A stretch of 40,129 bases of DNA from Triparma columacea (lineage: Eukaryota > Sar > Bolidophyceae > Parmales > Triparmaceae), in the NCBI GenBank assembly GCA_030267965.1, contig BRYA01000264.1:6497-46625 (forward strand). Reading direction: 5' to 3'. Each line of letters opens with the position of its first letter. Position 1 is the first letter of the stretch. Shown here piece by piece: positions 1 through 10,111 of the stretch. Position numbers and translations under genes: made by a program. Below the pieces are notes generated by a model, which saw nothing but the letters and a program-made list of their open reading frames with translations, did not search any database and was not told the origin of the DNA.

Positions 1-1618
1 TCTGGTCCTCCTCCAACTCAACACCCTCCTTCATCCTCTCCACCAAGGCCCCCCTGACCTCAGCATCAACTTCCTTCCCGTTCCTCCTGAACTTCTTCTG
101 CAACCTGTTGGCCTCAACAAGCTCATTCTTTGCAAGGTACTCAATGGCATTGTCCATCAGTTTCTTTTGAAGGCCTATGAAATGCAGATCAACTGTTTGA
201 ATGCGTGTCACTCTGCAGACATTTGGAGCGATCTCATTGAAGAAGTAGGCACCTCTAGTCTCTGCTAGCACAAATCCTTCCTTACTAAGGTCCTTGAAGC
301 CTCCTCCTGGGTACTCTGTCAGTGGCACAAAAGCCAAAATGTATGATGTCCGGCCATTCTCAAGTTTGACTTCCTTCCACACAAACCAATTCTCAAATAG
401 TCTATTGGTGATGGCAGGGACCTTCACACCAGAATGTCGATGCAAGCTTCTAGTTCCGTCAACGCCATTCCTGATCACCCTTGGTAAGTTCCCATTATTT
501 TTGAAGTGCTCCTCTGACCACTCATATTTTTCAAGCACAAATTGCTCTTCCAACACACCCTTTGCTGACTTGTCCACAGTGATCCCAAAGGCTGCCCACA
601 CATTGTCCCGCTCTCTCCACAGGAACTTGTCAATGCCCTCCTTCAGTGTCCCCTTGACTCTCTTCCCCTTCGTGTGAAGTTCCTTCTCTAGGCTCCCAAC
701 GCTCTCCAACATTGCCTCCTCCTCTGTTGTCAGGTGCGGTGCTCTCGGCATGATCTCCTCCACAAAGTGTCTTTTCCTCCTCTCATCAATGACACCAGGC
801 TGTCTGAACTGCTTCCCAACCTCCTCCATAATACCCTTTACTGCTGAATACGCAGCCTTGACATCTTGCTTCTTTGTTCTGCCTGGGCTGCCTTCAACAC
901 TAGACCTCGTGGATCTCACACTCTTAAAGGTTTTGACTGTGCGAACATCAACATCTGGTTTCATCTCTGTTACCCTCTCCTCTGCCTTAAGAGTTCCCAC
1001 CACGGTGACTGCAGTTTGTCCAAACCCAAAATCAGTGAAGCTGAGCTCTCCTTTAATGACACCTTGCTTGACAGTCTTGATCTTTAGTGATGCTAGAATT
1101 TCGACAAGCATCGCAGTTGCCTCATCAGAAAGGTCATCCTCATCAAGGGGTGCCAACTCAATAATGTTCGTCGATTCGTCAGGAGATACAATTTTGATGT
1201 CGAGGAGAAATTCCACAAACTTATTTCCGTTGCCGTAATGCTGCCAGTAGACGAGTCTATGAATGACTCCTTCCTTTTCGTCATACTCCTGGAGGGTCTT
1301 CCTTCGGAACTTGCCCTGCTCGCAATCGGTGAGGAGAAAGTCAATGATCTTGTCGCGCTCGTCGTGGAAGACACCAGCGAGCTCCATAATCTTGACATCG
1401 ACGCCGGTAGAGTTGTCGATGAGGCCTTCAACGGCTCCTCGGTCATCCAGAAGCTTGACAAGTTTAGCTTGTTCGGGATCAAGAGCTGTGTAATTGATAT
1501 CTACGGGACCGTGTATTGCGGAGGGTATGTGATTGGGGACTGAGGGGGGCTCGGATGCATAGTTGGTCTTGCCGGCGTCATTCACGACTCCCGCATCTGC
1601 TTCAACCTCACCCTCCAT
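1..1618 (-). CDS. START-like domain protein, 3'-truncated by window edge
   Basis: One uninterrupted reading frame of 539 codons runs leftward from an ATG at 1618 to the window edge without an intron or stop, so the C-terminus is missing. The protein starts MEGEVEADAG. Residues about 105-160 (FRRKTLQEYDEKEGVIHRLV and following) and about 380-539 look like START/lipid-binding-like alpha-beta folds. The second ends in features I associate with large stramenopile START-like families: GGGFKDLSKEGFVLAETRGA, then FFNEIAPNVCRVTRIQTVDL, then a long charged helix. That assignment is recalled similarity, not a computed match. A lipid or sterol binding or signalling role would be typical, but the ligand is unknown. 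Codon use is visibly less GC-biased than in the neighbouring genes. The reading frame is certain; the family is moderately sure. Confidence 0.62.
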   Translation of the reverse strand, partial: MEGEVEADAGVVNDAGKTNYASEPPSVPNHIPSAIHGPVDINYTALDPEQAKLVKLLDDRGAVEGLIDNSTGVDVKIMELAGVFHDERDKIIDFLLTDCEQGKFRRKTLQEYDEKEGVIHRLVYWQHYGNGNKFVEFLLDIKIVSPDESTNIIELAPLDEDDLSDEATAMLVEILASLKIKTVKQGVIKGELSFTDFGFGQTAVTVVGTLKAEERVTEMKPDVDVRTVKTFKSVRSTRSSVEGSPGRTKKQDVKAAYSAVKGIMEEVGKQFRQPGVIDERRKRHFVEEIMPRAPHLTTEEEAMLESVGSLEKELHTKGKRVKGTLKEGIDKFLWRERDNVWAAFGITVDKSAKGVLEEQFVLEKYEWSEEHFKNNGNLPRVIRNGVDGTRSLHRHSGVKVPAITNRLFENWFVWKEVKLENGRTSYILAFVPLTEYPGGGFKDLSKEGFVLAETRGAYFFNEIAPNVCRVTRIQTVDLHFIGLQKKLMDNAIEYLAKNELVEANRLQKKFRRNGKEVDAEVRGALVERMKEGVELEEDQ

Positions 1619-2536
1619 GACGATCTTGATCGGGTGCTGAAAATCGTGCGTTCGCGATCGACGGGCGTAAATAGAAGGTGGCGGAGCGGCGTTTTTGGGT
1701 GTGAGTGAAGATGTCGTAAACAGAAAATTTGTATAGTGCGTCATTATTGCGCGTTTTTATATTTTCCAAAATCACCCATTCCAAAGGCCAGAAACAAACA
1801 CAGAGAGAAAAGGCGTTGGGGGCTTCCGGGCTCCTCGGTCTTTCCTCGGTCTTCTCCACCTCCTCTCTTAACGTTTTCCTATCACTCGCCACTTCCCTTC
1901 TACTCTCCCCCCCCTCCACCGATCACCCACCCTCCCAGCTTACCTCTTCACCACACGTCCCGTAGCCCCACTCCTCCAATGGTCCCAAGAAGTTGTCGAC
2001 AAGAACAGCCTCGGGATGTCCTAGTTTTTAAATCCCTTGTCAACGTATTTGTCAATTTGTTTGTGTTGGGGTGGTTCTTTTCGTTTTATTAGGGTATCGT
2101 GACACGCTAAATAGTCGACAATATCTCCTCACAGCGCAATTTTAGCCAAGCAACACAATTTGGGCCTTCCCTACTCACAGCACCCAAAAAAACAGCCAGC
2201 ACGTTCGTAGCATCAACTCGCCCTCGTTACTGTCGCCTTCTTCCCTATATTTAAAAACACTATAGCTTTGAAACACAACGTTCATCACATTTCCACCCCC
2301 CTCCAATTCCCTCGCCTCCTTCCAACCCAAACAAACCCCCCTTAATTCCGCCCCTTAATTCCGCCTAACCCTATCCCTATAGTGCACACGTTGCCCAGCA
2401 TAAAGGGTACCATTCGCTCTCCGCCTCCTCGTTCGGCCATTCACCTCTCTCGACGTTCTCCCTCATTTGACTAAGCTCGGTCTCCTGGTAATTTGTATAT
2501 ATAAAAAGTGTCTTTCCTAAATATTGTTTGCCTAAT
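1619..2536. other. Intergenic region, 918 bases
   Basis: This lies between the start of the START-like gene and the 3' end of the oxidoreductase gene, both on the minus strand, so it should hold the START-like gene's promoter and 5' UTR next to 1618. The only open frames are short and proline/serine-rich, produced by C-rich sequence, and I do not call them. A 12-base direct repeat (CTTAATTCCGCC, twice) lies near 2341-2366 and an A/T stretch TATATATAAAAAG near 2496-2508. No RNA gene was recognised. Confidence 0.5.
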
Positions 2537-4279
2537 TTACAGCTGTCTCATGAGGCTCCTTGTCGCAAACTCTGCCAGCTTGAGAGCCTCGATCGCGACC
2601 TCGATGGTGGCTACGTTCCCAGCCTTGGCCTCTCCCTCTCTGAAGGCGTTAATCACGTCGCTCTTCAGCTTCAAGTAGTCCTTGCTCTGGATGAAAAAGT
2701 ACTGCGAACGAGTGAAGTGAAGGGGGGCGGGGGGGGGGGTAAAAGGAGTTAGGACGAGCCACAGGAGGAAAAGCGAAGCGATTACTGCAAACCCAGTAAG
2801 GCGCCTAATTTCGCGACTCGCGTCAATTGATCCTGCCAACGCAAGCAAGCAACCCTCACCGGCATCATGTCGGCATCGGCCTTGATCTTGGCGTCGATTT
2901 CTTCCATCTCCTCGGGCGTCGGCACCTCGAACCTCTTAATTTCCTTCCCGTTGGGGGGGGCTGACGAGTTGACTATGGCGTAGGAGACGTTGCCGCCGCA
3001 ACGGTCGGCTGTCACGGTGGCTGAAGCTCCAGCGAGGGTGGTGACGGTGAAGGAGACGGAGGCTGTGAGGAGGATGCGGGAGGCGGGAGGGGGGGTTGGG
3101 AGGTTGGGGGGGGTCAGCAGGACTTACAAGCGCCCAATTTAGCCCCTACTCCAAGCCCGACTCGCGCATAATCCCCTCACCAAAATCAGTGACACCGTCG
3201 ATAGTCAGTTTCTCTGACTTTGCCTTGTCAGCTTCGATCTTGAAAACCGTGTCTACCCTAACATCATAGAAGCTAACCAGCAGGCAGAGCTCGTGGATGG
3301 CCATGTTTTTGAGCATACCCTCCGAGTTTCTGGAAAAACACTCCCCCAGCTCCTCCTTTGTGTAGCTGTTGTTGTGCACGAAGTTGATGTGCGAGTTCGG
3401 GGTCTCCGCAGCGAACGCCAGTGCCTTGGTTACGTAGGGAGTGACGTTCTTGTTGAACCCGACGAAGACCCTGCACGGTACGGTACGGGACTGAGCGAGG
3501 TTCTTCATGCGCTCAAGCTGGGGGACTGTCTCGGCACCGGGCTTCTCGAGGTAGATGCACTTGGCGCCCTTGTCGAGGCAGGCCTCAAAGTAGAGGGGAT
3601 TGTCGCAGGTGCGCCCGGCTAGGAGACAGAGGGTGGAAGGGGAGAGGTCTGGGAGCTCCGAGGGTGAACCGTAGAAAGTTATCCCGTGGTCTTTCTGTGG
3701 TGACAAAGTTGTTGTTTATGGGTAAGACGCTGGTAAGCGGAACATATTTTATTGTTGGCGATCCTCACCTCCATCTCAATCCTGAACTTTGTGAACTCGC
3801 CAGGGACGTCTTTGCAGATGCCACAGAAGAAGGGCTCTACAACACCGAGGACATCAACTGCGAGGGGAGGCGGTTAGTTATTTTTTGGGCTTTTGCACCG
3901 TTCCTCGTGCGTTTCTTCCTACGCCGTCTCCTTACTCCGGACCCCCCTCCTCACCTCCCTGATCCTTCATCTCCAATAACTGCATCAAGTGGTACCATCC
4001 CATGCTCTTCTTTGGCATCCCGCAGCCTACTAGCACCACCTCGATCCTCTTCCTCTCCTTCTTCACACCAGTGGTCATGATGAAGAGGGATGTGAGAGAG
4101 AGGATGATTACAGCGATTATTGTCTGGAAGAAAATGTCATCATAATAGTGAGAAGGATCAGAAAAGAGGGATGGTGGAGGGGGTGGAGGAGAGGTGGAGG
4201 AGGAACCCCATGCGGCCATGGTGGAAGATGGTAGGGTAGTGATTGCGACAAGCAGAGTGGTGAGGCGAGTTGAAGCCAT
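2537..4279 (-). CDS. Membrane-anchored Gfo/Idh/MocA-type oxidoreductase
   Basis: Five exons in transcription order: 4279-3955, 3857-3769, 3694-3181, 3062-2860 and 2701-2537, joined at GTGAGG donors and CAG acceptors with matching phases. They encode 431 residues ending in TAA. Residues 1-22 look like a signal peptide. A proline-rich spacer follows, then a hydrophobic segment at about 50-69. After that comes a Rossmann nucleotide-binding start (VVLVGCGMPKK, 81-91) and the EKP signature of the family (E188-K189-P190, where the Lys is normally catalytic). The C-terminal half should form the alpha/beta substrate domain. The family uses NAD(P) to oxidise or reduce sugars, inositols or related compounds; the substrate cannot be read here. 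The anchor would place it at the ER or another endomembrane, which is unusual for the family. It is divergent from the eRF1 gene. Confidence 0.8.
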
Positions 4280-4732
4280 CAGATATTGAAGGATATTGAG
4301 GGTTTTAGTTGATTTTTAGGAGTTGGTTGGCGAGAAATGAACGTTTTGTGAGTATTGTTTTTATTTTCGGGCGTCAAATTGTGGAAATTGTGTTGAAAAG
4401 TGGGTGGGTGTCAGTGCTTGTGAGAAAGTGCCAAAAAGTCCCCCGAAAATAGGGACTTTGGGGGCATTTTGAAGAGTATTTTCTGACTCCAAGAAACAAA
4501 ACGTGAGATATAAAACTACACCCAACCTACGAATTTGTCTTTGTTAAAGACTCGGTTCACTCCTATTGTCTCCTAAGCGTGTGCCATACCTATAAGCTGG
4601 AAACTCCGATCGGTGGCCAATCCACATTTGTCCAAATATTTCCTCATACAAGGTTCCTGGCGCTAACAATTTCTATTTTATCCCCTCGTAACCCCCATCT
4701 TACACCTACCATCTCCCCAATTCTCACAACAG
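4280..4732. promoter_or_regulatory. Divergent intergenic region (oxidoreductase / eRF1)
   Basis: These 453 bases separate two genes that start head to head, so they must contain both promoters. A perfect 8-base inverted repeat, AAAGTCCC at 4435-4442 and GGGACTTT at 4452-4459, has a 9-base A-rich loop and could be an operator-like site or hairpin. No TATA box is placed convincingly. The calling basis is gene orientation only. Confidence 0.45.
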
Positions 4733-6370
4733 ATGTCATCCAAAGAAGATGAAGATACCGAGAAACAGGTTGAGATGTTTAAGATAAAGAAGCTCATCAA
4801 GAACCTCACTGCCGCCCGAGGAAACGGAACTTCCATGATCAGTCTAATTGTCCCCCCTGGCGACCAGATCTCCCGCGTCAACAAGATGCTTTCTGATGAG
4901 TATGGGACCGCCTCCAACATTAAGTCCCGTGTGAACCGTCTCTCTGTCCTGGGAGCCATCACTAGCACACAGCAGCGCCTGAAACTCTATAACAAGTGCC
5001 CGAAGAACGGACTGGTGCTGTACTGCGGTACGGTCGTCACGGACGAGGGGAAGGAGAGAAGGGTTAATATCGACTTTGAGGTGAGGATGGGGGGTTGGGG
5101 CGTGGATGAAGGAGCGCAGTGACGGTATTGGGCCAAGAGTCATTGTGGTGACAATATTTCTTCTCCTATCCCACTTCTTGCCTCACTACTAACTCCTCGT
5201 TTCGCTCCTCATCGGTTCGCTCGCCACCGCAGCCCTTCAAGCCCATCAATACCTCTCTCTACCTCTGCGATAACAAATTCCACACCGAGGACCTGAACGA
5301 GCTCCTCATTGACGATGAGGCCTTCGGTTTCATCATCATGGACGGAAACGGCACCCTCTACGGCACAGTCCAGGGCTCCAACAAGGAGATTCTCCACAAG
5401 TTCTCTGTCGACCTCCCCAAGAAGCACGGCCGCGGTGGTCAGTCCGCCCTCCGTTTTGCCCGCCTCCGCCTGGAGAAGAGGCACAACTACGTGAGGAAGG
5501 TGGCCGAGCTGGCCACCCACTTCTTCATTGACCAGAACACCTCAAAGACCAACGTGCAGGGGATCGTGCTCGCAGGTTCCGCGGACTTCAAGTCCGAGCT
5601 CGCCCGCTCCGACCTTTTCGACCCCCGCCTCCTCAAGGCCGTCATCAAGACCGTTGACGTATCCTACGGTGGAGAGAATGGCTTCAACCAGGCCATTGAG
5701 CTCTCTGCTGACACCCTCGGCTCCGTCAAGCTCATGAAGGAAAAGAAGCTCCTCCAGCAGTACTTCGACGAGATCTCCCAGGACACAGGGAAGTACTGCT
5801 TCATGGTGGATGACACCCTAAAGGCCCTGGACCTTGGGGCCATCGAGACCCTTATCATCTGGGAGAACCTGGACATCATCAGATTTGAACTGAGAAATTC
5901 ATCAACCCAGGAAGTCGAAGTCAAGTACCTCAACTTAGAGCAGGTGAGGAGAATGGGCGGAAGAGCTGAGGAGCGGAGGCGAGGAGGAGCATAGAATCGA
6001 CCTCGGCTTTTTCACTAACACAACCTTCTCGGCGCAGGAGAAGAACGAGTCCTTTTTTAAGGATCCCAAGACTGGAGCGGAACTCGAGGTGGTAACGAAG
6101 GAGACGTTGGTGGAGTGGATGGCCGAGCACTACAAGGACTTCGGGTGCACTCTCGAGTTCATCACAGACAGGAGCGGAGAGGGGACCCAATTCGTCAAGG
6201 GGTTCGGAGGCATCGGAGGCACCCTAAGATGGAAAGTGGACTTTTCGGAGATGAACGCTTTCGACGAAGCGGCGGAGCTGGATAACAATGAAGATGATGA
6301 AGATGAAGATGAGGATGACGACGATGACGATGATGGATACGGATTCGATGACGGAGATTATGGGTTCTAA
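4733..6370 (+). CDS. ETF1: Eukaryotic peptide chain release factor subunit 1 (eRF1)
   Basis: Three exons, 4733-5080, 5233-5943 and 6038-6370, encode 463 residues. This is the cytosolic factor that recognises all three stop codons in the ribosomal A site and triggers peptide release with eRF3. The stop-decoding motifs are intact: NIKS at 62-65 (inside TASNIKS) and YxCxxxF at 126-132 (YLCDNKF). The hydrolysis-triggering GGQ is at 184-186 within [11 protein letters not shown]. Domain 3 follows and ends near [13 protein letters not shown]. The tail is longer and more acidic than in human eRF1 (437 residues), with a run of Asp/Glu before [12 protein letters not shown]. Intact NIKS and YxCxxxF motifs are consistent with the standard code. 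Both introns start GTGAGG. Confidence 0.97.
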
Positions 6371-6528
6371 ATACGCAAATAGTTGCATGTTTGGTTTAGG
6401 TTGGACAAGAATCTTCTTCCTGTTTCTTCTTATAACCCTTCTCTCTCAATAATAATTCCTGTTAGGAATGCCGAGGCAGAGACGAATCTTAACTCCCAGC
6501 CTGATAACAAACATTTTCACTACAAAGC

Positions 6529-9329
6529 ATGGGAGGAGGATCGAGTAAACCGGACCCTAAGGCTAAACCGCCTTCAGCCCTGCCACCTCAACAATTCGCG
6601 CCCAGCGGAATGCTTGGGCAGCCTGGAGTGCTCCCACAACAAGGAGGTGTTCCGATGCCAAACGGGATGCCATCCCCACAGATCCAAGTCATGGTGCCTG
6701 GAGGATTTCCACCCGGGTCAACCTTCCCCGCGCAGTACGGGGGGCAGCTTTTCAACGTCACTGTACCTCCGGGGGTCGTGAAAAACACACTGCTCACGGT
6801 CCAGGTTCCAGTGCAGGTGCCTGTGAGTTTTGGGGTGGTGGAAGAAGTGGGGGGGGGGGTAACAACCCTAAACAGCCACGTTGCTGCTAACCTCTCTCCC
6901 CCTCCTCTCCCCCCTCCCTCTCCCTCTCCCCCACGAAATAGCCTCAAATGATGATGATTGGACATCGACAAATTGACATGAACACCCTGATTGCCCAGTT
7001 CACCGGAACCGATTCAAACGGTGACGGTAAGCTTTCCTTGGATGAGCTTCGCGGTGGTCAAAGGAACATTCTGGGTCCCGCCTACAACGACCAGATGTGC
7101 TGCATGATGTTTCAGCAACTTGACATCAACCAGGATGGTGCGCTCGACCTTCGCGAGTATCTCATGGGGAACGGTGTGGATAGGGGGACTGCCAAAATGA
7201 TCATGGACTCTTGGAGGGCTCAGAGGAAGGCAGTCAAGGAACAGATTGCGTCCGAGCGTGCGCGTCAAAAGGCTGAGAGGGAGCAGCTCAAGCTCCAGAG
7301 AGAACTTGAACGCGAGAGGAGGCGCAACGATCGCAACTATCACGGTGGTGGCTACCACGGTAATAATACTGTTCATCACCATCACCACGGTGGTGCCGGC
7401 GGTGGAGGAGTTGTGGCCTCGGGTGGCAATGGTGGGGGAGGCGAGGTCGACGAGTACGGTGAAGGTGGAGAGGAGGCGGGCGGTCTGGAGGAAGTTCAGG
7501 TGAGAACAGACGAAATGAAGACAACCCTACAAGACAAAGTATACTCTCTTTGTGTATTTATGGGTGGGTTAGATTATATTTTAACCCCAACTTTAACGAT
7601 CTCCTTTGGTCGTTGCAGGCTTATGGAGCTGCTCCTCAGGACCTCCCTGATGGCGGGCCTACCGGCGGAGGGACAGCACCCGGCGTTCTATCTGGTGCTC
7701 GCGCCAAGCTGAGGAAGCAGCGCCCCGCAAAGCTGGCCAGAACTATGAAACTCAACTCCGGTGTGCTCCTCAAAGAGATCCTCAAAGAGATCAAGCGCCG
7801 CTACGAAGACCCTGCCACATCACTCTCTTTTCCGACGCCCTCTGCTAGGACGTTCGCTCCTTCAGTGCTCCAGTCGTCAATCCCCCGCTCCGCCCTTGAT
7901 GTTACTATTGTAACACAGTGCAGTGTCGACAGGCTGCCACGCCTTGAGATAATGTGCAAATCCTGGAAAGGCGCAATTTCCTGCGCCATCCACGTCCCCA
8001 GGGGAGAATCTTTGATCAAGTTCACTGACCAGCTCGTCGGATTTCACTCTAAAATTGAGGCTTTGGGAGGGGCGAAGCTCGACATCGTCTTGAGGAAAGA
8101 GAACGAGAATGAGGTGAGAACCAGGATGATTGAAGCGGAAGGAGCGAAGTGGGAGGAGTGAAGCGACGACGTACTGTAAAACGCAAAGTTCTCACAACTG
8201 AGCAACTCCTTCACTCGTCGCAGGAGATCAACTGGGCTTCCCATCTCTATCCTATCAACGCACTCCGCAATGCCGCTTTGGACCACGCTAGGACGGAGCA
8301 CGTATTCCTCCTGGATGTTGACTTTGCAGTGAGCGACAAGGGCAGTGAGAAGATCTTAGCCATGGCAAAGAACCTCGACACCAAGACGGCCCTTGTCGTC
8401 CCTGCCTTTGAGGTTGACATGGAGAAGGCTGCGTCCGAGGACCATTTCCTCAAGGGGAAAGAGAACCTAAAGAGCGAGCTTGTCTCGGGCTTCCACGTCG
8501 GGCACTTCCCCAAGGGCCACAGGGCGACCAACTTTGACCGCTTCTTTGACACTACTGAGGAGGAGGAGTGCTATGAGATCCAGGTGAGGCGCGGCGAGTG
8601 CGACGAGCTAAGCGAGTGCGACGAGCAAAGCGAGTGCGACGAGCAAAGCGAGTGCGACGAGCAAAGCGAGTCGCAGAAAGGGTGACCTATTTCCTATATT
8701 TTTCTTACCAACTCCTTCGGTCGTCGCCTCGCTCCTCCCTGCAACTCGTTCCTCCCCCGCTCTTGTATATTTGCTCGTCACAGTATGAGGATTGCTTCGA
8801 GCCCTACATCGTTGTCAAGAGGGAGGGACTGGAGAGGTACGATGAGCGCTTCCGCGGCTACGGGCTCAACAAGGTGAGCCACCTCATGGCCTGCTCCAAG
8901 TCCTTCAACTTCCTCTGCGCTTCGAATGCGTACGTCATTGCCCCTGAGATGAAGAAGTCGGAAAGCTGGGACAAAATGTACAACAAGAGATTCAAGGAGC
9001 CACTTCTTGCCGTCAAGATCCAGGTTCTGTTTGATAGGTTCAAGGCTGAGCTGGGGAGTAGGGGGGAAAAGGAGGTGGCGGTGGAGAGGAGGGAGGTGGA
9101 GGAGCAGAAGGAGGAAAGTGGTGACTCTGCCGTCGACTTCTCCGACTTTGATGGAGCAAAGAAACTGTTGGCCGCAGGAGAGGAGGAGGAAATGGAGGGA
9201 TTAGCCATCCTCCAAAGGATATTACAAGGCAGAGAGGTTTTGCTGGTCAAGGCTTTCGTTGCACTGACTGGGGGGCTTATATTAGCCGGGAAATGGAATG
9301 AGTATATGGGCGATACCGTGGTCGTATGA
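6529..9329 (+). CDS. EF-hand / GT49 (LARGE-like) glycosyltransferase fusion
   Basis: Five exons, 6529-6822, 6942-7499, 7619-8113, 8224-8583 and 8784-9329, encode 750 residues. The N-terminus MGGGSSK fits an N-myristoylation signal. A Pro/Gln-rich region follows, then two complete EF-hand loops at 122-133 (DSNGDGKLSLDE) and 159-170 (DINQDGALDLRE), a charged helix (200-235), and a His/Gly-rich linker. From about residue 285 comes a glycosyltransferase domain. It holds YPINALRNAALDH, the metal-binding DVD at 480-482, VVPAFE, FHVGHFPKGH, and FEPYIVV...RYDERFRGYGLNKVSHL. These are hallmarks of GT49 (LARGE C-terminal domain, B4GAT1), which adds GlcA or related sugars. A hydrophobic segment lies near the C-terminus (LLVKAFVALTGGLIL). 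Known GT49 enzymes are type II Golgi proteins; this one shows no N-terminal anchor. Donor and acceptor sugars are unknown. Confidence 0.85.
8594..8670 (+). repeat. 18-base minisatellite inside GT49 intron 4
   Basis: Four tandem 18-base units (GCGAGTGCGACGAGCAAA, the first with CTAA at its end) begin 10 bases after the GTGAGG donor of the intron at 8584-8783. The core GACGAGCAAA occurs three times (8620, 8638, 8656). Its exact complement TTTGCTCGTC lies at 8770-8779, immediately before the ACAG acceptor, so any of the three copies could pair with the acceptor region. Confidence 0.85.
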
Positions 9330-9385
9330 GGGGGTAACGTTACATCGGGGGGGGGGAGGTACAAAAAGAGACTTTCGGTTGTTTT

Positions 9386-10111
9386 TCAGAAAACAAGCTC
9401 ATCATCTCGAGCCAAGAGTCTTTGCATTTGTCTGTCTTTCCTTGCTTCCAACTCCTTCTTCCTTGCCGCGGATTTGTCTTTTTTCTTGGCACGCTTCCGG
9501 ACGCCCCCAATTGCAGTCTCTTCTTCTCCTTCATTAACATTCTCCTTCCCTCCCTCACCCTCTCCCTCACCATCACCCCCAACCCCACCTTCACCATCAT
9601 TCCCCCCGCCAACTGCCCCCCCCAAACCCATTGTGAACTGGGCCACCAAAGCACCCGCATCCAAATCACCAAGCATCCTAAAACCGTTGTTGAAAACTGA
9701 GTAAGCACTGCGATTCTTCTTGCGAGCCGTGGCGCTAGGATGTTCAAACCCGTACACGTATATGAGGGTAAGTGCCGTCGTGATAAACATTAGATTGCCG
9801 TGCCCATAACGCAGGTGGATGACAGCGAACGCAATGCAATACAAAATTGCAGAGAGTATTAACTTTCGATTATTTCGGAGAAACCTACGAGTCCTCTTAG
9901 ATCTAACCAGTGTGATTATGCACGACACGAGACCAACCATCGACATTATTAAGGAATTTATTGTGGCGGTGATGGAAGATATGTATAGGAAACAGTCAAG
10001 GAGGCATAATTCATAGAGATATGGCCGAGTCCTCGCATACCAAGAGGCTTCAGGGGAACATGATTCATCCCATAACATCCGAGAACGAGATAAGGGAGGG
10101 GGGGGTGCCAT
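9386..10111 (-). CDS. SAYSvFN-domain membrane protein (SAYSD1-like)
   Basis: A single exon encodes 241 residues. It has two hydrophobic stretches, about 34-69 and 84-120. After them comes the diagnostic motif SAYSVFN at 135-141, followed by NGFRMLGDLDAGALVAQF, matching the SAYSvFN domain (Pfam PF10260). The human member, SAYSD1, sits in the ER membrane and works in UFM1-linked quality control at the translocon; a similar ER role is inferred here. The C-terminus is Gly/Glu-rich, then strongly basic (KRAKKKDKSAARKKELEARK), probably cytosolic. Its stop codon lies 56 bases from that of the convergent glycosyltransferase gene. A second in-frame Met at residue 12 could also be the start. Confidence 0.82.
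   Translation of the reverse strand: MAPPPPLSRSRMLWDESCSPEASWYARTRPYLYELCLLDCFLYISSITATINSLIMSMVGLVSCIITLVRSKRTRRFLRNNRKLILSAILYCIAFAVIHLRYGHGNLMFITTALTLIYVYGFEHPSATARKKNRSAYSVFNNGFRMLGDLDAGALVAQFTMGLGGAVGGGNDGEGGVGGDGEGEGEGGKENVNEGEEETAIGGVRKRAKKKDKSAARKKELEARKDRQMQRLLARDDELVF

Noticed and set aside
1729..2092. Plus-strand frames upstream of the START-like gene
   Set aside because: They are Pro/Ser-rich products of C-rich DNA, overlap one another in two frames, and show no domain or splice context.
2496..2508. TATATATAAAAAG as a TATA box
   Set aside because: No gene starts downstream of it on the plus strand; it lies at the 3' end of the oxidoreductase gene.
8598..8690. Repeat peptide (SECDEQ) x3 as part of the glycosyltransferase
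   Set aside because: The repeat lies after a GTGAGG donor. Reading through it leads to a stop at about 8685, while splicing from 8583 to 8784 joins the GT49 motifs in frame.
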